Counted from the first letter of the stretch, positions 48,620 to 61,184 are shown. The stretch is DNA of 64,000 nt from Metopolophium dirhodum (GCF_019925205.1 NC_083568.1:1912237-1976236), one strand, 5' to 3'. Program-made: numbers and translations. Notes: generated from the sequence alone by a model not told the origin.

Positions 48620-51600
48620 TCACTGGACCAAGTGATGAAGTCCGTGTTTTTTAATGTACCGTTGGCGGGCTTCGTCAATCAATTTTGCTTTCCTCTCCAT
48701 GAATGATCCAACTCCAAAATTATTGGGTTCTGTTTTTTTGGACTAAAAAATTAAACAACAAAAATCATTACAATACAAAAGGTACAACATAGGTAAACTA
48801 TTAATAATCCAAGAGTGAAACTTAATTTGTTCTCTTACTCGTGACCCACACAGTGGCATAACTAGGGAGGTTGATGTGGATGATATATCACTCCCCAAAA
48901 CCTTTTTTTTCTACATTTTAAATATTCTTGGTACATTATACATACCTACATTACAATTTTTTCAAATTTGAAATCAAATTACCCTTCCCCCTTTTCAAAA
49001 AAAAAAAAATAAAGTCCTAGTTACAATACTGGACTTACATAACTTGCAGTACTTATTAAATAAGGGCAGAATTTTAAGCAAAATAAAAATGGGTTTGAAA
49101 CAGGTTAATGATTATGTTTACTTTTTGTGAGACAAATGTTAACTTTAAGTTAATGTTAGTTCCGAGGATGTCAGCACACTCTTAGTTTTCTGTCTCTAGC
49201 CCATGTGCAACATACATATGACTCAAACAACCAAAATAATTTTTATGTTTTTATAACAATCACCAATTTTGGAGAAAATTATTGAGAGTAAAATTTTTGC
49301 AGGTTTGTCAAATCAATTATCCTAAATATTGTCTCAAACCAATTTAAATAATTATCATTTAAGTTTACAAAAAAAAAATTCTTATTTTTAAAGTCGAATA
49401 TAAACTCAATAATAAAACCGATATCAAACCCTCGAAAATCATTGAAAAAAAAAAACAATTTTACATGATTTCTTTTGTATTTGTTGAGTGTGGATTTGAA
49501 AGAAAAAAATAAATACTGAGTTGCTATCATCTTAATTCAAATATAATTTATAGACTGACTACACCACATTCATATAAGGCATCGATTTATCAAATTTAAA
49601 TGCAAAACTAAAAAATAGGAAAAACTTGACATTACAACAATGTACACATCTTAGTAAATTTCATAATAATTGCTCAATTAATTCTAAATATTGACTCAGC
49701 GCCCAGTGATGTAATCCCACTTAAACAGCTTCCTGTACTTAATTATAATCATCTTACGTATGTTTCAATCAATTCTTTTAGTATAATCCTGCTTACATAT
49801 ATTTTATTTTTACTGGGTCTTGATGATATCCCTGACCTTATCAAACTTTGGTAAACAAAATATTTTACATTAAAAAATTATTATTATTTATGTAAAAACA
49901 AATGTGATGAGTGATGAACTCTGAACTCCCCAATGACTAATTAATTGTTAATATATAATCATTTTAATGGATCATTGTCTGTTTATTTATCAAAATCATA
50001 ATTAATGTATGTATTCCTCAATAAAATAAAAAATATTTTGAACCAGAATTGACATTTTAGCAAAACGTGACTAGCTATATTACCATTGAATACAGAATAG
50101 TATTTGAAAAAAAATTCTCAGCTAGTCATAATAATACCTTTATATAACTATGGTATAAGTAAATTTATAATTTACATAATTTGACATAGCTTACCGTCGT
50201 TTTTGGTACTTTGGAAGACTGTGGCAATGGAGTAAACTTAATAGTGCCATCAAGTATATTTGTAATTGTTATGTCAACACATCTTGTTCGCCCTATGAAA
50301 TTAAAAAAATCATTGAATAATATTGTAATGGCATAAACTTATAAGTCATAAGTGATATATTATAGTCATGGAGAATGACCAAGACTCATAACTTCATACA
50401 CTAAAATTATGCAACTATGATCTTAAAAAATCATAAATATGAAAAAATGTTATAAAGTCAACATTATCATCCCAATATTTTTTATTCAAAACTTGTAAGA
50501 ATGATGAGTACTTTTTTGATCATGCGTATGATAATAATTGTTTTTATTGGACTGTCAGGTTGACCCTTATTTTTGTCATTGAACTATCTATGAATTGATT
50601 TTAATATTAAAATATAGAAATTAAGTATAGTAGTATTTTAATTTTTAAAAAAAAATCAGTTTTAAAATTATTGATAACTACATAAGTACATCAACAATTA
50701 AGAATAATTTTAAATAAAAATGTTAACATTTTAGTGCTGGTTAAAATCCTAAAACTCAGTGGGCCAATATATTGCATATTACCAGCACTGAATCTAAAGA
50801 ATTTAAAAAAAAAAAATAGGAACTCTGGTAATAACTTTTAAAAGACAATATATATCTATACTAATATATAAAGCTGTAGTTTGTTTGAACGCGCTAATTT
50901 CAGGAACTACTGGTTCAAATTGAAAAATTATTTTTTTGTTGGATAGTCCATTCATTGAGGAAGGCTATAGGCTATATAACGCTACGACCAATTAATAGAA
51001 GTGCTCAAACAGGGATTTTGAGATTTAGGATAGAAATATTTGTTTATAAATGGTTGCTATTGGTTATAGGAGAAATAATTAATAGAAACAGTATTTATTT
51101 ATTGGTTAATCGTGCAGATCAGGTACAAGCACGCATCAAATCAAATTTTCGCACATTGCCTACCAAGATGGCTGAGTTACACCAAAAGGAGTTGAACAAT
51201 CACAATTTTTTTAAGTTGTCATTTTTTACGGGCCCCAGAGTGTGCAGGATCAGCTATATCATATATTAATGAATGTTTGTGTGCAGATCTCTGGGAAGAA
51301 GATAGGCTAATTTAAAAAGGGTGAAATTTGGTTTTTTTATTCATCAGATTTTAGTACGGTTAGGTTAGGTTAGGATGATGTATTAATTGATTATATTAAT
51401 CCACCGTATTATATCAAAATAAACTTGATATAACTTTGATACTTTTTAGTTAAATCATACACTTACATACAAACAGCACTGGGCCTGCGATCTACCGCAG
51501 GTAGATTGCCTACCTGATAATATACTGCTGCGAATCAGAATTTTCCGGGCAACAGAAAAGTTAAGATAAATTTTGAACACCATACACCAAATATTAAATA

Positions 51601-53460
51601 ACGAATTGTACAAAGTTTGAGTCATATAGAGTTGATACATTTAACGGGCAACGAAGTACACAGGATCAGCTAGTAAGCTTATAAGAAAGTTTATTAGTTG
51701 GCTTACTAAGGTTGGTGACAACGACATTCTGGGGAACATATGGAAGAACATCAATAACTTGTGCAGCCATTCTTAATATTTCAGGATCCTCTTCAAAATT
51801 ATCCAAGGTTACATGTTTGTTATGCTTTCTAGCATTTTCGGCCAATTCCAAGAAATATTTTTTTTTATATTCTTCCTAAAATTAAAATTTGATTATTTTA
51901 TTAGGACGAATCATAGTATATAAAATATAACAAAATTATTCTATGCTAATAATTCAACATCTTTACTATCATACTTTATCGTTCTTTGTAATATTTGAAG
52001 TAGATATGTTGAGTTCTTGTGAAATGGCTATTTCCACCCTGGACATTAAAGTTTCATTAGATTCGTCTTCAGATCTTTGAATCACCTCGAGAAGTCTGTA
52101 GTTGTTTTTGAAATATTTTGAATTTGAGTATTAAATTACATAGGTACTAATTAAAACAGTCAACAGCTTACTTACTTGTACTCAAATTTGGTGAACGGAA
52201 CAAAAAAAAACCAAAATATTTCTGTAAAATTTTTCGATCCAAGCACTGATAACTTAATATTTGCAAATGATGGACGAGTAATTGTTAAAACTACTGGTTG
52301 TAAATTGTCACTTATTAAAGCTGGTACATTAGAAAATCTAGTGTTTTGATAAAAAAAAAAAAACAATGATTATAGCAGTAGGTATCTAAAAATAAAATTT
52401 TAATATTTACCTAAGTAAAGCACACTTTCCATTAGTAGAAGCTCCTTCTGGAAATAAGAGCAATGTTTTTTCATTATCGTTAGCTAAAAATTGTTTCAAT
52501 ACAGTGCTCTCCGTTGTAATATTGTCGTTAGTTAATGTAGATATCAGCCCAAAATACAATGCCACAGGTCTACTGAATACAGTTGTCGGCTGAAAGATTG
52601 AAATAAAAATAAAAAACTATGATCATTTATAATTGATAATTATGTACATACAGCAAAACTTCCTGTAGCCAAATGCAACGCAATATGATCAAATAATGAC
52701 AAATAATTTGAAACCAACACTCTGCTGTTCTTAGTTGAAGAATTTTCTTTTTCAACAACAATTAATCCGAGAACACCAGACATAATTTTTAGAAGTGGTC
52801 TGTGAACATAAACCCTGGCCATTAGTAAACAATCATAATAATATAGGTACTATATACAATCGTTTGTAAATTTGGTAATTTACCTGCGGATATTTGGGTA
52901 ATTGCTCAACATCACTGTTAAAAGTAATGCATTTATTGCAATAAAAACTCTTAAAACAACTAAGATAACTCCAAATGGAAAATAAGCAATTATTCCTAGT
53001 GTTTCATTTACAGTCTTTGGAAACCTAAAAATTATAAACATTACATTTTTTAAATTATTCATAACAAAACATACATCACAGTTTATTAGCGTATTAATAA
53101 ACATTTCTAAAAAACTTATTTTCAAGGGTAATAGCTAAAATATTTAATGATCTAAACCAATAATAATAGTTAAATACAGTTAAATACATTGTACCGAAAT
53201 AATTAACATATTGATATAGGTAATGATGGTATGTGACATTTGTATACATTCAACTTTACAAACAAAATATCCGACAAAATACATCAAACCTTTTGACAGA
53301 TTACGCAACCACAGATTTTGTTGTGTATTTTGTTATGATTAACACTCCATAAGTGTAAAAACAAAAGAAACCAACTGAAAACTAGAATTCCTAACACTAC
53401 TATAATAATTTCTCACCTTGATTTTTCCACTAAATTTTCAACTTCGATATTGGGGCTCAT
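48620..53460 (-). CDS. AUP1: AUP1 homologue (lipid-droplet/ER protein with PlsC-like and CUE domains)
   Basis: Nine exons on the minus strand give 394 residues with all phases consistent: 53460-53417, 53024-52884, 52799-52652, 52589-52411, 52337-52176, 52095-51975, 51875-51707, 50292-50195, 48742-48620. The N-terminus has a hydrophobic hairpin (GIIAYFPFGVILVVLRVF and on), as expected for insertion into the ER or droplet monolayer. An acyltransferase-like domain follows: SNYLSLFDH at 92-100 and LLLFPEGASTNG at 154-165. The CUE domain covers about 295-337 (VLPYVPQNVVV, then TRCVDITITNILDG). The C-terminal ERKAKLIDEARQRYIKKHG matches the E2 (Ube2g2)-binding end of AUP1. Human AUP1 is about 410 residues. 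In other animals AUP1 serves ER-associated degradation and lipid-droplet clustering. The usual NH of motif I is NY here. Two in-frame acceptors are possible for exon 3 (52799 or 52814); the shorter form matches human spacing. Confidence 0.95.
48851..49031. mobile_element. Short hAT-like MITE in AUP1 intron 8
   Basis: A 181-bp element with inverted ends CAGTGGCATAACTAGG and CAGTATTGTAACTAGG. Flanks GACCCACA and GACTTACA agree at 6 of 8 positions, consistent with a decayed hAT target duplication. It lies just inside the last AUP1 intron. Confidence 0.6.
49164..49530. mobile_element. Decayed copy of the GAGGACGT foldback family in AUP1 intron 8
   Basis: The left part, GAGGATGTCAGCACACTC, then TTTTCTGTCTCTAGCCC and ATATTGTCTCAAA, aligns with the left arm and centre of the copy at 16005. 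The right arm is degraded and its exact end is not visible; the right boundary is approximate. Confidence 0.55.
50855..51673 (+). mobile_element. Non-autonomous Helitron in AUP1 intron 7
   Basis: The 5' end starts TCTATACTAATATATAAAGC, followed by a typical insect Helitron lead (GTTTGAACGCGCTAATTTCAG, broken here into GTTTGAACGCG and GCTAATTTCAGGAACTACTGG). The 3' end is ACACAGGATCAGCTAG, the usual CTAG terminus, and the element sits between an A and a T. No target duplication is expected for this class. It carries only decayed coding traces (an open frame at 50955-51269 without rep or helicase motifs). Three TTAGG units at 51360-51374 lie inside it. The right end is 33 bases from the donor of AUP1 exon 7. 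Confidence 0.8.
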
Positions 53461-54109
53461 TGTTCAGAAGATATTGTGTTGATCTATACGTGAAACAAAA
53501 TATTTAAACGGATTTCCCGAATGCGTTCTTGAACAGTGGAATTATTATTTATTATAAAAAATTTTAAAAAAATACATAACATTAAACTACCTATTAAAAT
53601 ATTAAACATAACACGATATCGGATATATTTACCACAGAGACAGAATAGATTAAATTATCTTATCAATTATAATCCTCAAACGTTGATAACAGGACGACTG
53701 GTATCTTCATTGCTCGGTTGTATACACGGTCTTAGATATCAGCTGCCGCGGTTTATCCGTAATGTTGTCTGCTTACAACTTACTGCTTACTCATTATCGT
53801 GGACTAAGCACAGATACCTATAATATCTTAGACGGTAGTTGTTAATCCACGATTATAAAGAACTTAATAGAACTAAACTACTAAAGTTCTTTATGATCAT
53901 TGCCACATGCCATATTGCCAATTGACCACATAGGTAGCTCCAAGACTCCTTGACATAAAATATATTATTGGGTCTTCCAAATCTACGCAAATATTAAAAT
54001 GTACGATAATGAATTGATAAAACTGTATAGATTATATCAATTATATGTAATAATTGAATACCAGGTATTAAATGCAATAATATTTTTTGTAACACGTCAG
54101 TCAGATTTG

Positions 54110-54500
54110 CTTCAGAGTTGATAATTATAATAGTATGGTTGCGTTTTAGTTTTTACATACTCCTTTTTTTAAAAATATATCAGTTGTTAAAATTGAAAAG
54201 AATAATATTATTGGCAGTCACCAGTCAATGCTATAATTAGGGCTGGGAATGTAAAACCCTAAAAACTCCCAAAAATCCCCTTTAAAATATTCAAAATACT
54301 GCACTTCATATTTTAATTTTAATCAAGTTCAAAAATATTTTTTATTTAATTAAAAAAAACTTTTGTAGGAAACTGCATTAAAAATTTTTAAAAATACCTT
54401 AAAATAAAAAATTTTCAAAAAATGCAAAATAAAAACTTCTTATTCTGATTCAAAATTGCATGAAACGTATATTATGTTATAAAACGAGCATCGCGTAGCT
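54110..54500 (+). repeat. Dispersed repeat, copy 1
   Basis: Shares ordered blocks in the same orientation with 59525-60115: GGTTGCGTTTTAG-like start, TAAAAGAATAAT-like run, CAGTCACCAG, TAGGGCTGGGAA/TAGGTCTGGGAA, ATGCAAAATAAAAAC-like and TTATAAAACGA-like blocks. No coding sequence or terminal structure was seen. It is probably a remnant of a transposon family. Confidence 0.6.
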
Positions 54501-54544
54501 AGCTTTGGAAAACAATGCAAACTGCATATAAATTCCACCCTCAG

Positions 54545-54740
54545 CTGCATAAGCGGAAATCCATTAAAATTTCAGGGGGGGCTAACATTTTTAACATCAT
54601 TGTGAGCAGGGGCTTTGACCCCACACGGCCAAAAAACTGTATATTTTTGGAAGGGCCTAATGGGATATTTGGGCTCCCCCCTCCTGGATCCGCCACTGTT
54701 TGGGTGGGGGGGCTAAACTTGGTTTCCGCCAATGCACAGC
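54545..54740. repeat. G-rich transposon terminus
   Basis: Ends in TCCTGGATCCGCCACTG at 54698, which read on the other strand is CAGTGGCGGATCCAGGA, an hAT-style terminus. G- and C-runs flank it. The opposite end was not found, so this is called a fragment. Confidence 0.4.
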
Positions 54741-57700
54741 TGTTATAATAGTTAAATATTTATTTAAAATAATTTCAAATGTGTTACGTCTTGACATCTT
54801 ATTACGCTGACATTGACATACTATAACTACAGGTTGGTACTTATAACCTGTAATGTCCCAATGCCTACTCAGTCAACCACGATATTCAGATTTAAGTCAC
54901 CAATAGACGCATCCAAACCTTAATCCACGGACAAATATTTAAGATAATATATTATCTTAGTCTTTCGCATACTTTCGTAACTAGATGGCACTGTCGTATA
55001 CGATTTGAGATGCTCGGTCAATTCTGAAATCATAGAATGAATTAATATTATTATTTAGAATCAATGGGTCAACTACGTGACATGATCCAAAAGGCGCAAT
55101 TAAAAAAATACATAAATGATAAAATGTATTATTGTACTTTAATAGATGACCCCGACACCCTGTGCACTTCGTTGACCGTAAAAAATGCCAACTTTTATAA
55201 TATTAGATAAAATGTATTCAATTATTTATATAAGATTCGGTGTACCTATAGGTATACCTAATTGTGTTCAATTTTTTTTTTTTTTAAATAGAAAAAAAGA
55301 AATTATTTAATTTTAAATCTGCGAATACTGAATAGTAATACATAATTTTTTTTGCATACGTTAATCGATTGTTAGCAGAAACGAACAAGACGTATTGGTT
55401 ATGATTTTAATCCACGCGAGTAAAAAATATAGAGACCAAATATTAAATGGGTACAGGTTAAAATGATATCCAATCATAATCATAATTACAATTTAATTTT
55501 AGGTAACCAGGGGCAACCATTTAAAAACGAGAACAATTTAAATTTCCATCGTGAATCTTAAAATCCTTATGTGATAAAAATGTCAACCCTCCCCTCACAT
55601 ACAAAATTCCTGACCTCTATAACTTACTTATGTTGTTATTCTATTATATACTAATAATTTTAAATAATTATATTAATATTGGTATAAGTTATGCATAATA
55701 TTGTAATTTAGTAATGTACAGTAAAAATGAATATAAGTACTCACCAGATACCCTTTAGTACCCACTCATATCGCCAGTCAAAACTGAATTCAGGCATAAT
55801 TAAACTCTTCATTTATTTGTTTTTGTTTTTTTTACATACAAAAATCTAAAGAGATCATTTAAATACCAAATAAATGTTTTTAAATTTTCTGGATAATATT
55901 CATTTTTAAGTTTATTTCAACCGATTTTCTGAGAGGTGTCGATAGACACCCCTGATCCCCCTTTGCGCACACTGCCGATGTAGTTAAAAATATTTCCACT
56001 CGTCCAAACGACCATTGATATTTTGGTCAGCGTTTTTAGTTTTTACACTCGTGACGAAAAAAAATTCGAAATTAACTCTTCGTAAAGCTCGCAAACGATG
56101 TAGGTACGGCTGACTTACTTCCGTGTGATAACCCTATTAATAATATTGATTTCCAATATGATGAATGATCGTGCTAAAAGGGGCGTCGCCTGATTGCGGC
56201 CCAAAGTAACCTTTATACCTTTTTACCTATCCCGATTACAGCCTGTACATAGTAGGTACCTATAAAATACTATTTTCAGTGGTTATTAAAACTAAATAAA
56301 TATCCCGTTGCATCCGATACGTATTTTGATATAAATATTTTTTTTAAATGTATACAAATTCAAATTGAAAAATTAAAAACAAGGAATAATATGTAATTTT
56401 TAGTTTATAAAAATAATAAGTTATGCAAATTTACCTATGACACTATAATTTAATTTTTTTTTACTCGACTCGTTTGATTCGGTAAATGATTAAGTATTAT
56501 GAGTTATTATTGTTATACAACTTATACAACAATTTTGTTGAGTTATTACGTTATGATTATTTTACTATAATTGCTATATTTATTTATGGTTTTATATTTA
56601 TTTTATTTCATAATTTCATATATATTTTAACTGTAAACATTTTTTTGCTTTTTATGAATTAGACTATATTATATATGAGTATATGACGTATATTATACTA
56701 TTTATGATGCATTTTAATGAAAATAAATTATGTTTATAAAACTTTATTTTATTATTTTACCAATAATATTATATAACTATTTTATTAATTATGTATATGT
56801 TATTACGTTATTTCGTAAACAAAAGAGTGTTTTGACGTAATCAGGATACTTATATTTGGGACAAAATACATCTACCTGAATTCGGGCAACAATCGGGCAT
56901 CGGCAAAAAGGACGAGAGTCGAGGAGACTAGTATAGATATAAGAAGTCTTAGCAACTCTATAATTTTCCTAGGACTGTTTTTCTATCCTTTAAGAGCAAA
57001 ATAAATATGAATATTCAGGATGAATAAAAAACGTCACATGTGAGTTTAGTTTAGCCATTAAAGTAAGAAGTTTCGAATTAAAACGTTTTGTACCTACCCG
57101 TTATTGTTATTATTATTATTATTGTTGTTACCTACTATAAAAGCTTTTTTTCTGTTAATAACGTTAATGGAAAAGAACCCTATAAAAATGTAAATAAACG
57201 ATAGTATGTGGGCGTGTCATTCAGTTTTTATTTTTCTATTATAATTTATTTTGAAGTATCAACAATCAACAGCAACAACTGTCAGCAATAAAATTGGACT
57301 ACATAATATAATTATTTTGAGGTGATTCGAATAGGCTTTATATGTTTATATTATAAAAATATAATCTTACTTCATCTATAATCTAATATTTTTATCTTTG
57401 AACACGTGTTCCTATAAGGAGGTTAAATAACTTCAATTATAAAACTAAAACTAAAACTTTAACTAGGTATAAAATATAGATATTATATTATAATATATTA
57501 GTATGTATCGTTATGAAAACAAGCCGTCGATCAACTACTGTATAATAAAAACACTAACGTCTGTATAGTGTGGGGACGTAGAACATGTCTAGGAGAGGGG
57601 AGAGTGAACTCAATAAAAATATACCATGTAGGAACATTTTAGGTACCTATACCAGTATTCCACTATACAGGTGGGTTTTCCATACGTGTGCATTTATTGA

Positions 57701-58102
57701 GCTATGAACGGTCTCTCAAACGTTTCCCATCGGTTAGGGTTGTTAACATATTAGTTACCTCATGTTATCAATATTCTTATCAATATAGAGCCCGCCATAT
57801 TTTACCTACACGAAAAAGTAAGTTGAACTGGATCCAATTTTATGGTTTTATGGTTAAACGTATAAAAATAACGTATAAACACTCTGGTATACCAAAAGAT
57901 TACCATGCATACCAATCGATCACAGAAAAGTATTTTTATGCACGTACACATACTATATACCTAGTGGAAATCCACCTTTACCCACATAATTATTTTCATT
58001 GCACGGTTACAGAAAAGTGAAAACCGTATAACCGATCGCAGAATCATAATAAAATCAAAACATCGATTTCATCTACGATGGAATTCTATACACCCGCGTG
58101 GT

Positions 58103-58131
58103 TATATAAACGACATTTTCCGTCGGTCAGT
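58103..58131 (+). promoter_or_regulatory. TATA box plus initiator core promoter
   Basis: TATATAAA at 58103-58110 is followed by TCAGT at 58127-58131, with the initiator A at 58129, 26 bases after the start of the TATA box. The spacing and motifs fit an arthropod focused promoter. The sequence after it turns CG-rich, as in 5' UTRs elsewhere in this window. Confidence 0.55.
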
Positions 58132-58467
58132 CTCATCTGAGCAAACGGCCGTCCGTGGCTCGGCGTTTAATCGTCCGCGGTCCGGTCCGAGGATATCTAA
58201 TCTCGTCTTCGCGAGTGCGTATTATTTTCCATCATGACGTCTGATTTTATACTGGTGCGACGACGATATTCCAGCGAAACGGCGACGGTCTTAAATCGAG
58301 TAATATTATTGCGAGCTTCGTCGCAGTCGTCATCATCCGTGACAAAACGGTCCGCCGCCGAAACGCGTCACTCGTTTTCATACTATGCGCCGAGATAAAT
58401 CGCTGCGCAGCACATACCATCTATAAATCATAATAAAACATTTTAAAAGACTATTCATCGGCTACAG
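58129..58467 (+). other. Probable first exon of an unidentified + strand gene
   Basis: Starts at the predicted initiator and ends at the donor CTACAG|gtaaaa. It holds a 54-codon frame from ATG at 58234 to TAA at 58398 (starts MTSDFILVRRRYSSET, rich in Ser and Arg) that resembles no family I know. This may be an upstream ORF or a chance frame. The downstream exons would lie to the right, possibly beyond the window. Confidence 0.4.
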
Positions 58468-59524
58468 GTAAAAACTTTATTTTATATTAATTAAGGGTGT
58501 AACGTGTGTATAACATATGTTTATATGTATACAGTAAAACTTGGTAAAAAAAAGTCGTATAATGCGCATCTTAGTCCGATGATTCTTTGGTTTAATATAT
58601 TCGGGGGCTGGAATTCTGGATTAAGACAACAAATGGCAGGGCTGGGTAAAATAATTAAAAAAAAAAAAAAAAATTCTAACTAAAAAAATTATTTAGGTAC
58701 TACAAAGCATATATTATTACACAAGCAGCACCATCACAGTAATTATAGGTGGCCTAGCTTAGACTCAAAGGCCCGAGTATGATAGTGTAATTAACAAATT
58801 GCAAACATGTACCTTTGAATCTTGATAATGATATTTTTCTATACATTGCTAATTTAAAATTTTTAAACAAATGATTAAATAAACATTTATCTAATAACTT
58901 GTTTTATGTGATATACGTTTGTAGTTTGTACTATTTGTAGGTATCTTAGTGTTTACCCATATTACCTGATATAATCATTTAAAATTCACTAATTGCTAAC
59001 GATAAAACTTTATCTTATCTGTTACGACTATTATACGACATTTAAGATATCCACAGACGACAAACCACAACGAATATTAGTAAATAGTAGGTATTTGCCT
59101 ATATTGCACTCATTTGTGTGACAGCAGAGTTGAAATTAAAAACTTATATTCTGACCATTATAATAATATTATGTTCTCATTCAGTCATATGTTCTCGTAC
59201 AAAAAAAATTGTGCAATATCCATTGCTGTGCTGTAGCATATAACCGCAATAACAAAGGGTTTTAAATCAAACGTCTTAGCCTTATAGCTATCTGTATATA
59301 CATATATTTATAAACGCAATGGCATTCGAGCAATATTTATTATTTATTATTAATGAATAGTATGTGAATCATGATTATTTATATATTATTATAGAGTTTG
59401 AAAAGAGAAGAATTATATTAATATAATTTCGTCGTTGGCAGTGGTGTGTATAATTATGTGGCCTGTCGTCTAGCTGTGTCGTGTGTGTTTATAGTCTCGT
59501 TAGGTGGCGGCGAATTTCATTCAG

Positions 59525-60115
59525 ATTTGTTATAGTAGTTGCGTTTAGGTTTTTAAGCTAGACATACACGATTGACGCCATTTTCAACATTTTTGTTGAA
59601 ATATATGAAATTTAAAAGAATAATTAGGTACTGTCAGTCACCAGATACTGTTATAGTTAGGTCTGGGAACGTAACACACTAAAAAAAACCTAAATATGTT
59701 CCAAAAAATGAAATTTATGCCCTAAACATTGAAAATAATGAACTTATAAAATTCACTTATGTTTTTAATTTTAAACAATTCGTGAACAAAAAAATATTTA
59801 AAAGAAGAATCATTCTCATTTACATGCCATCCGTATTCCGAATTCATATTCCACCGCAACTAATCTGGACTTTTACGTCGTAATATGGATCCGTTTGAAA
59901 AATTACAATTATTAATATTCGATTATGTAAAAACCTTGTTACACGTTAGTACGTTACAAAGTTACCTTAAAATTGAAAATTGCCAAAAAAAACTGCAAAA
60001 TAAATGCTTTTCATCCCGATTCAAAAACACTCGAAACAAAATAATAGGTCATAAAACGACGCAGAGTGTATCATTTCCGTTGCTATACTCAAGCAGATAG
60101 CTGCGCTATATAATA
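59525..60115 (+). repeat. Dispersed repeat, copy 2
   Basis: Second, longer copy of the repeat at 54110-54500, about 5.4 kb away and in the same orientation. It includes CAGTCACCAG, TAGGTCTGGGAACG and, near its end, AAACTGCAAAATAAATGC. A 71-codon frame at 59885-60100 lies inside and is not considered a gene. Confidence 0.6.
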
Positions 60116-60163
60116 AAAAGGTTTAAGCCCGATCAATCGTAGATGTACCTATATGGCTATATA

Positions 60164-60672
60164 TGTAGTGCTCGACTTGGGGGGAGGGGGGTTCGCAGGG
60201 GGATGGAGTAGCCCAACTAATGTTTCAGAAATTGTAGCGTACCCCTACTAATTTTTTCAAGGGGAACGCAGGGGACGCTTCTTCATTCTGCATTTTTACC
60301 AAAATGTGCGAGATACCATCATAATTTATCTTGTGGATTATTTCATTACCTCGGATCTATAAATCAGTTAATATTAACTAATTATTACTAACCTATTAAT
60401 TAATATACTTTTATTATCCGTTTGAGTTTGTTTTTACTTATAACTATAATATACACATATTATAATGTGTACACTCAGTAATTACCTATGTCTTGTTTTT
60501 TGAATTGATTGTTTATAAATATTTTTTTTTATGATTTAAAAAGTGTTATTAGGGGGTGTGGAGGCATAGCCCCGCGGCCCAATAACGTTCGACAAGTGAT
60601 GGGGACGCTCTTTTTTTAAAAGTAAACATGTCAGAGTCCCCTTACTTAAATTTTTCCAAGTCTAGCACTGCA
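60164..60672. mobile_element. hAT-like MITE
   Basis: A 509-bp element with 17-bp terminal inverted repeats (TGTAGTGCTCGACTTGG and TGCAGTGCTAGACTTGG). The flanks GCTATATA and GCTATATG match at 7 of 8 positions, as for an old hAT target duplication. The inside contains G-rich stretches (GGGGGGAGGGGGG near the left end, AGGGGGTGTGGAGGC near the right) and no coding sequence. Confidence 0.7.
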
Positions 60673-60839
60673 GCTATATGTACCTATATACATCTATGTA
60701 GGTATCTATATAAGCACAATAATATGGCGTCCTAATCATATTATATTGTTATTATTTATTATATGTGCGTCTACTCTGGCCGATACTCTAGAGTCTAGAG
60801 TCTGAAAAGAGGATTTATATAATATTATGATTTCGACGT

Positions 60840-61184
60840 TGGCAGTTGTGGTGTGTGTGTGTGGCGCGTGTGTCGAGTGTGTGTGTGTAACGTCGTTCGG
60901 CGTCGGCGACGGCGCTCGGGGGTGGGCGAAATGTCGACGTGACGCGCCGACCGAGACGTGAATGCCTATAGTACGGTGCAGTCCCGCGCGCGCCGGCTCC
61001 TTTGCCGCGTCTCTCTACCGGTGTCCGTCCGTGCGGTGTGTGGCGTATATTATTATCATCTCATCGCTGTCCTATCGTGGACGATAATATTCGACACGAA
61101 TGTCGTACCACTCGCAATAAATACAGGTACCTCGCACCTGGTCACGTGCTCTGCGGACGAGAATATTTGGATACGCCGATCGAG
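60840..61184 (+). other. CG-rich block ending at a splice donor, possible first exon
   Basis: A sharp CG-rich island with GT repeats at its left edge, ending at CGAG|gtaaag; a second possible donor is ATACAG|gtacct at 61126. Frames of 76 and 100 codons cross it but show no family features. It may be an alternative first exon of the same unidentified gene as 58129-58467 or a separate promoter. Confidence 0.3.

Larger units (their letters stand above)
53461..58102. other. Intergenic stretch upstream of AUP1
   Basis: Holds the repeat copies listed between 54110 and 54740; the rest is AT-rich with no gene seen. The AUP1 promoter should lie just above 53460, but no TATA box is clear. Confidence 0.5.

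Noticed and set aside
51360..51374. TTAGG x3 as telomeric sequence
   Set aside because: Only three units, embedded inside the Helitron; too short to indicate a telomere or an interstitial array.
57688..58020. 110-codon plus frame just before the TATA box at 58103
   Set aside because: No recognisable domain; overlaps the presumed upstream region of the promoter and has no splice or start context.
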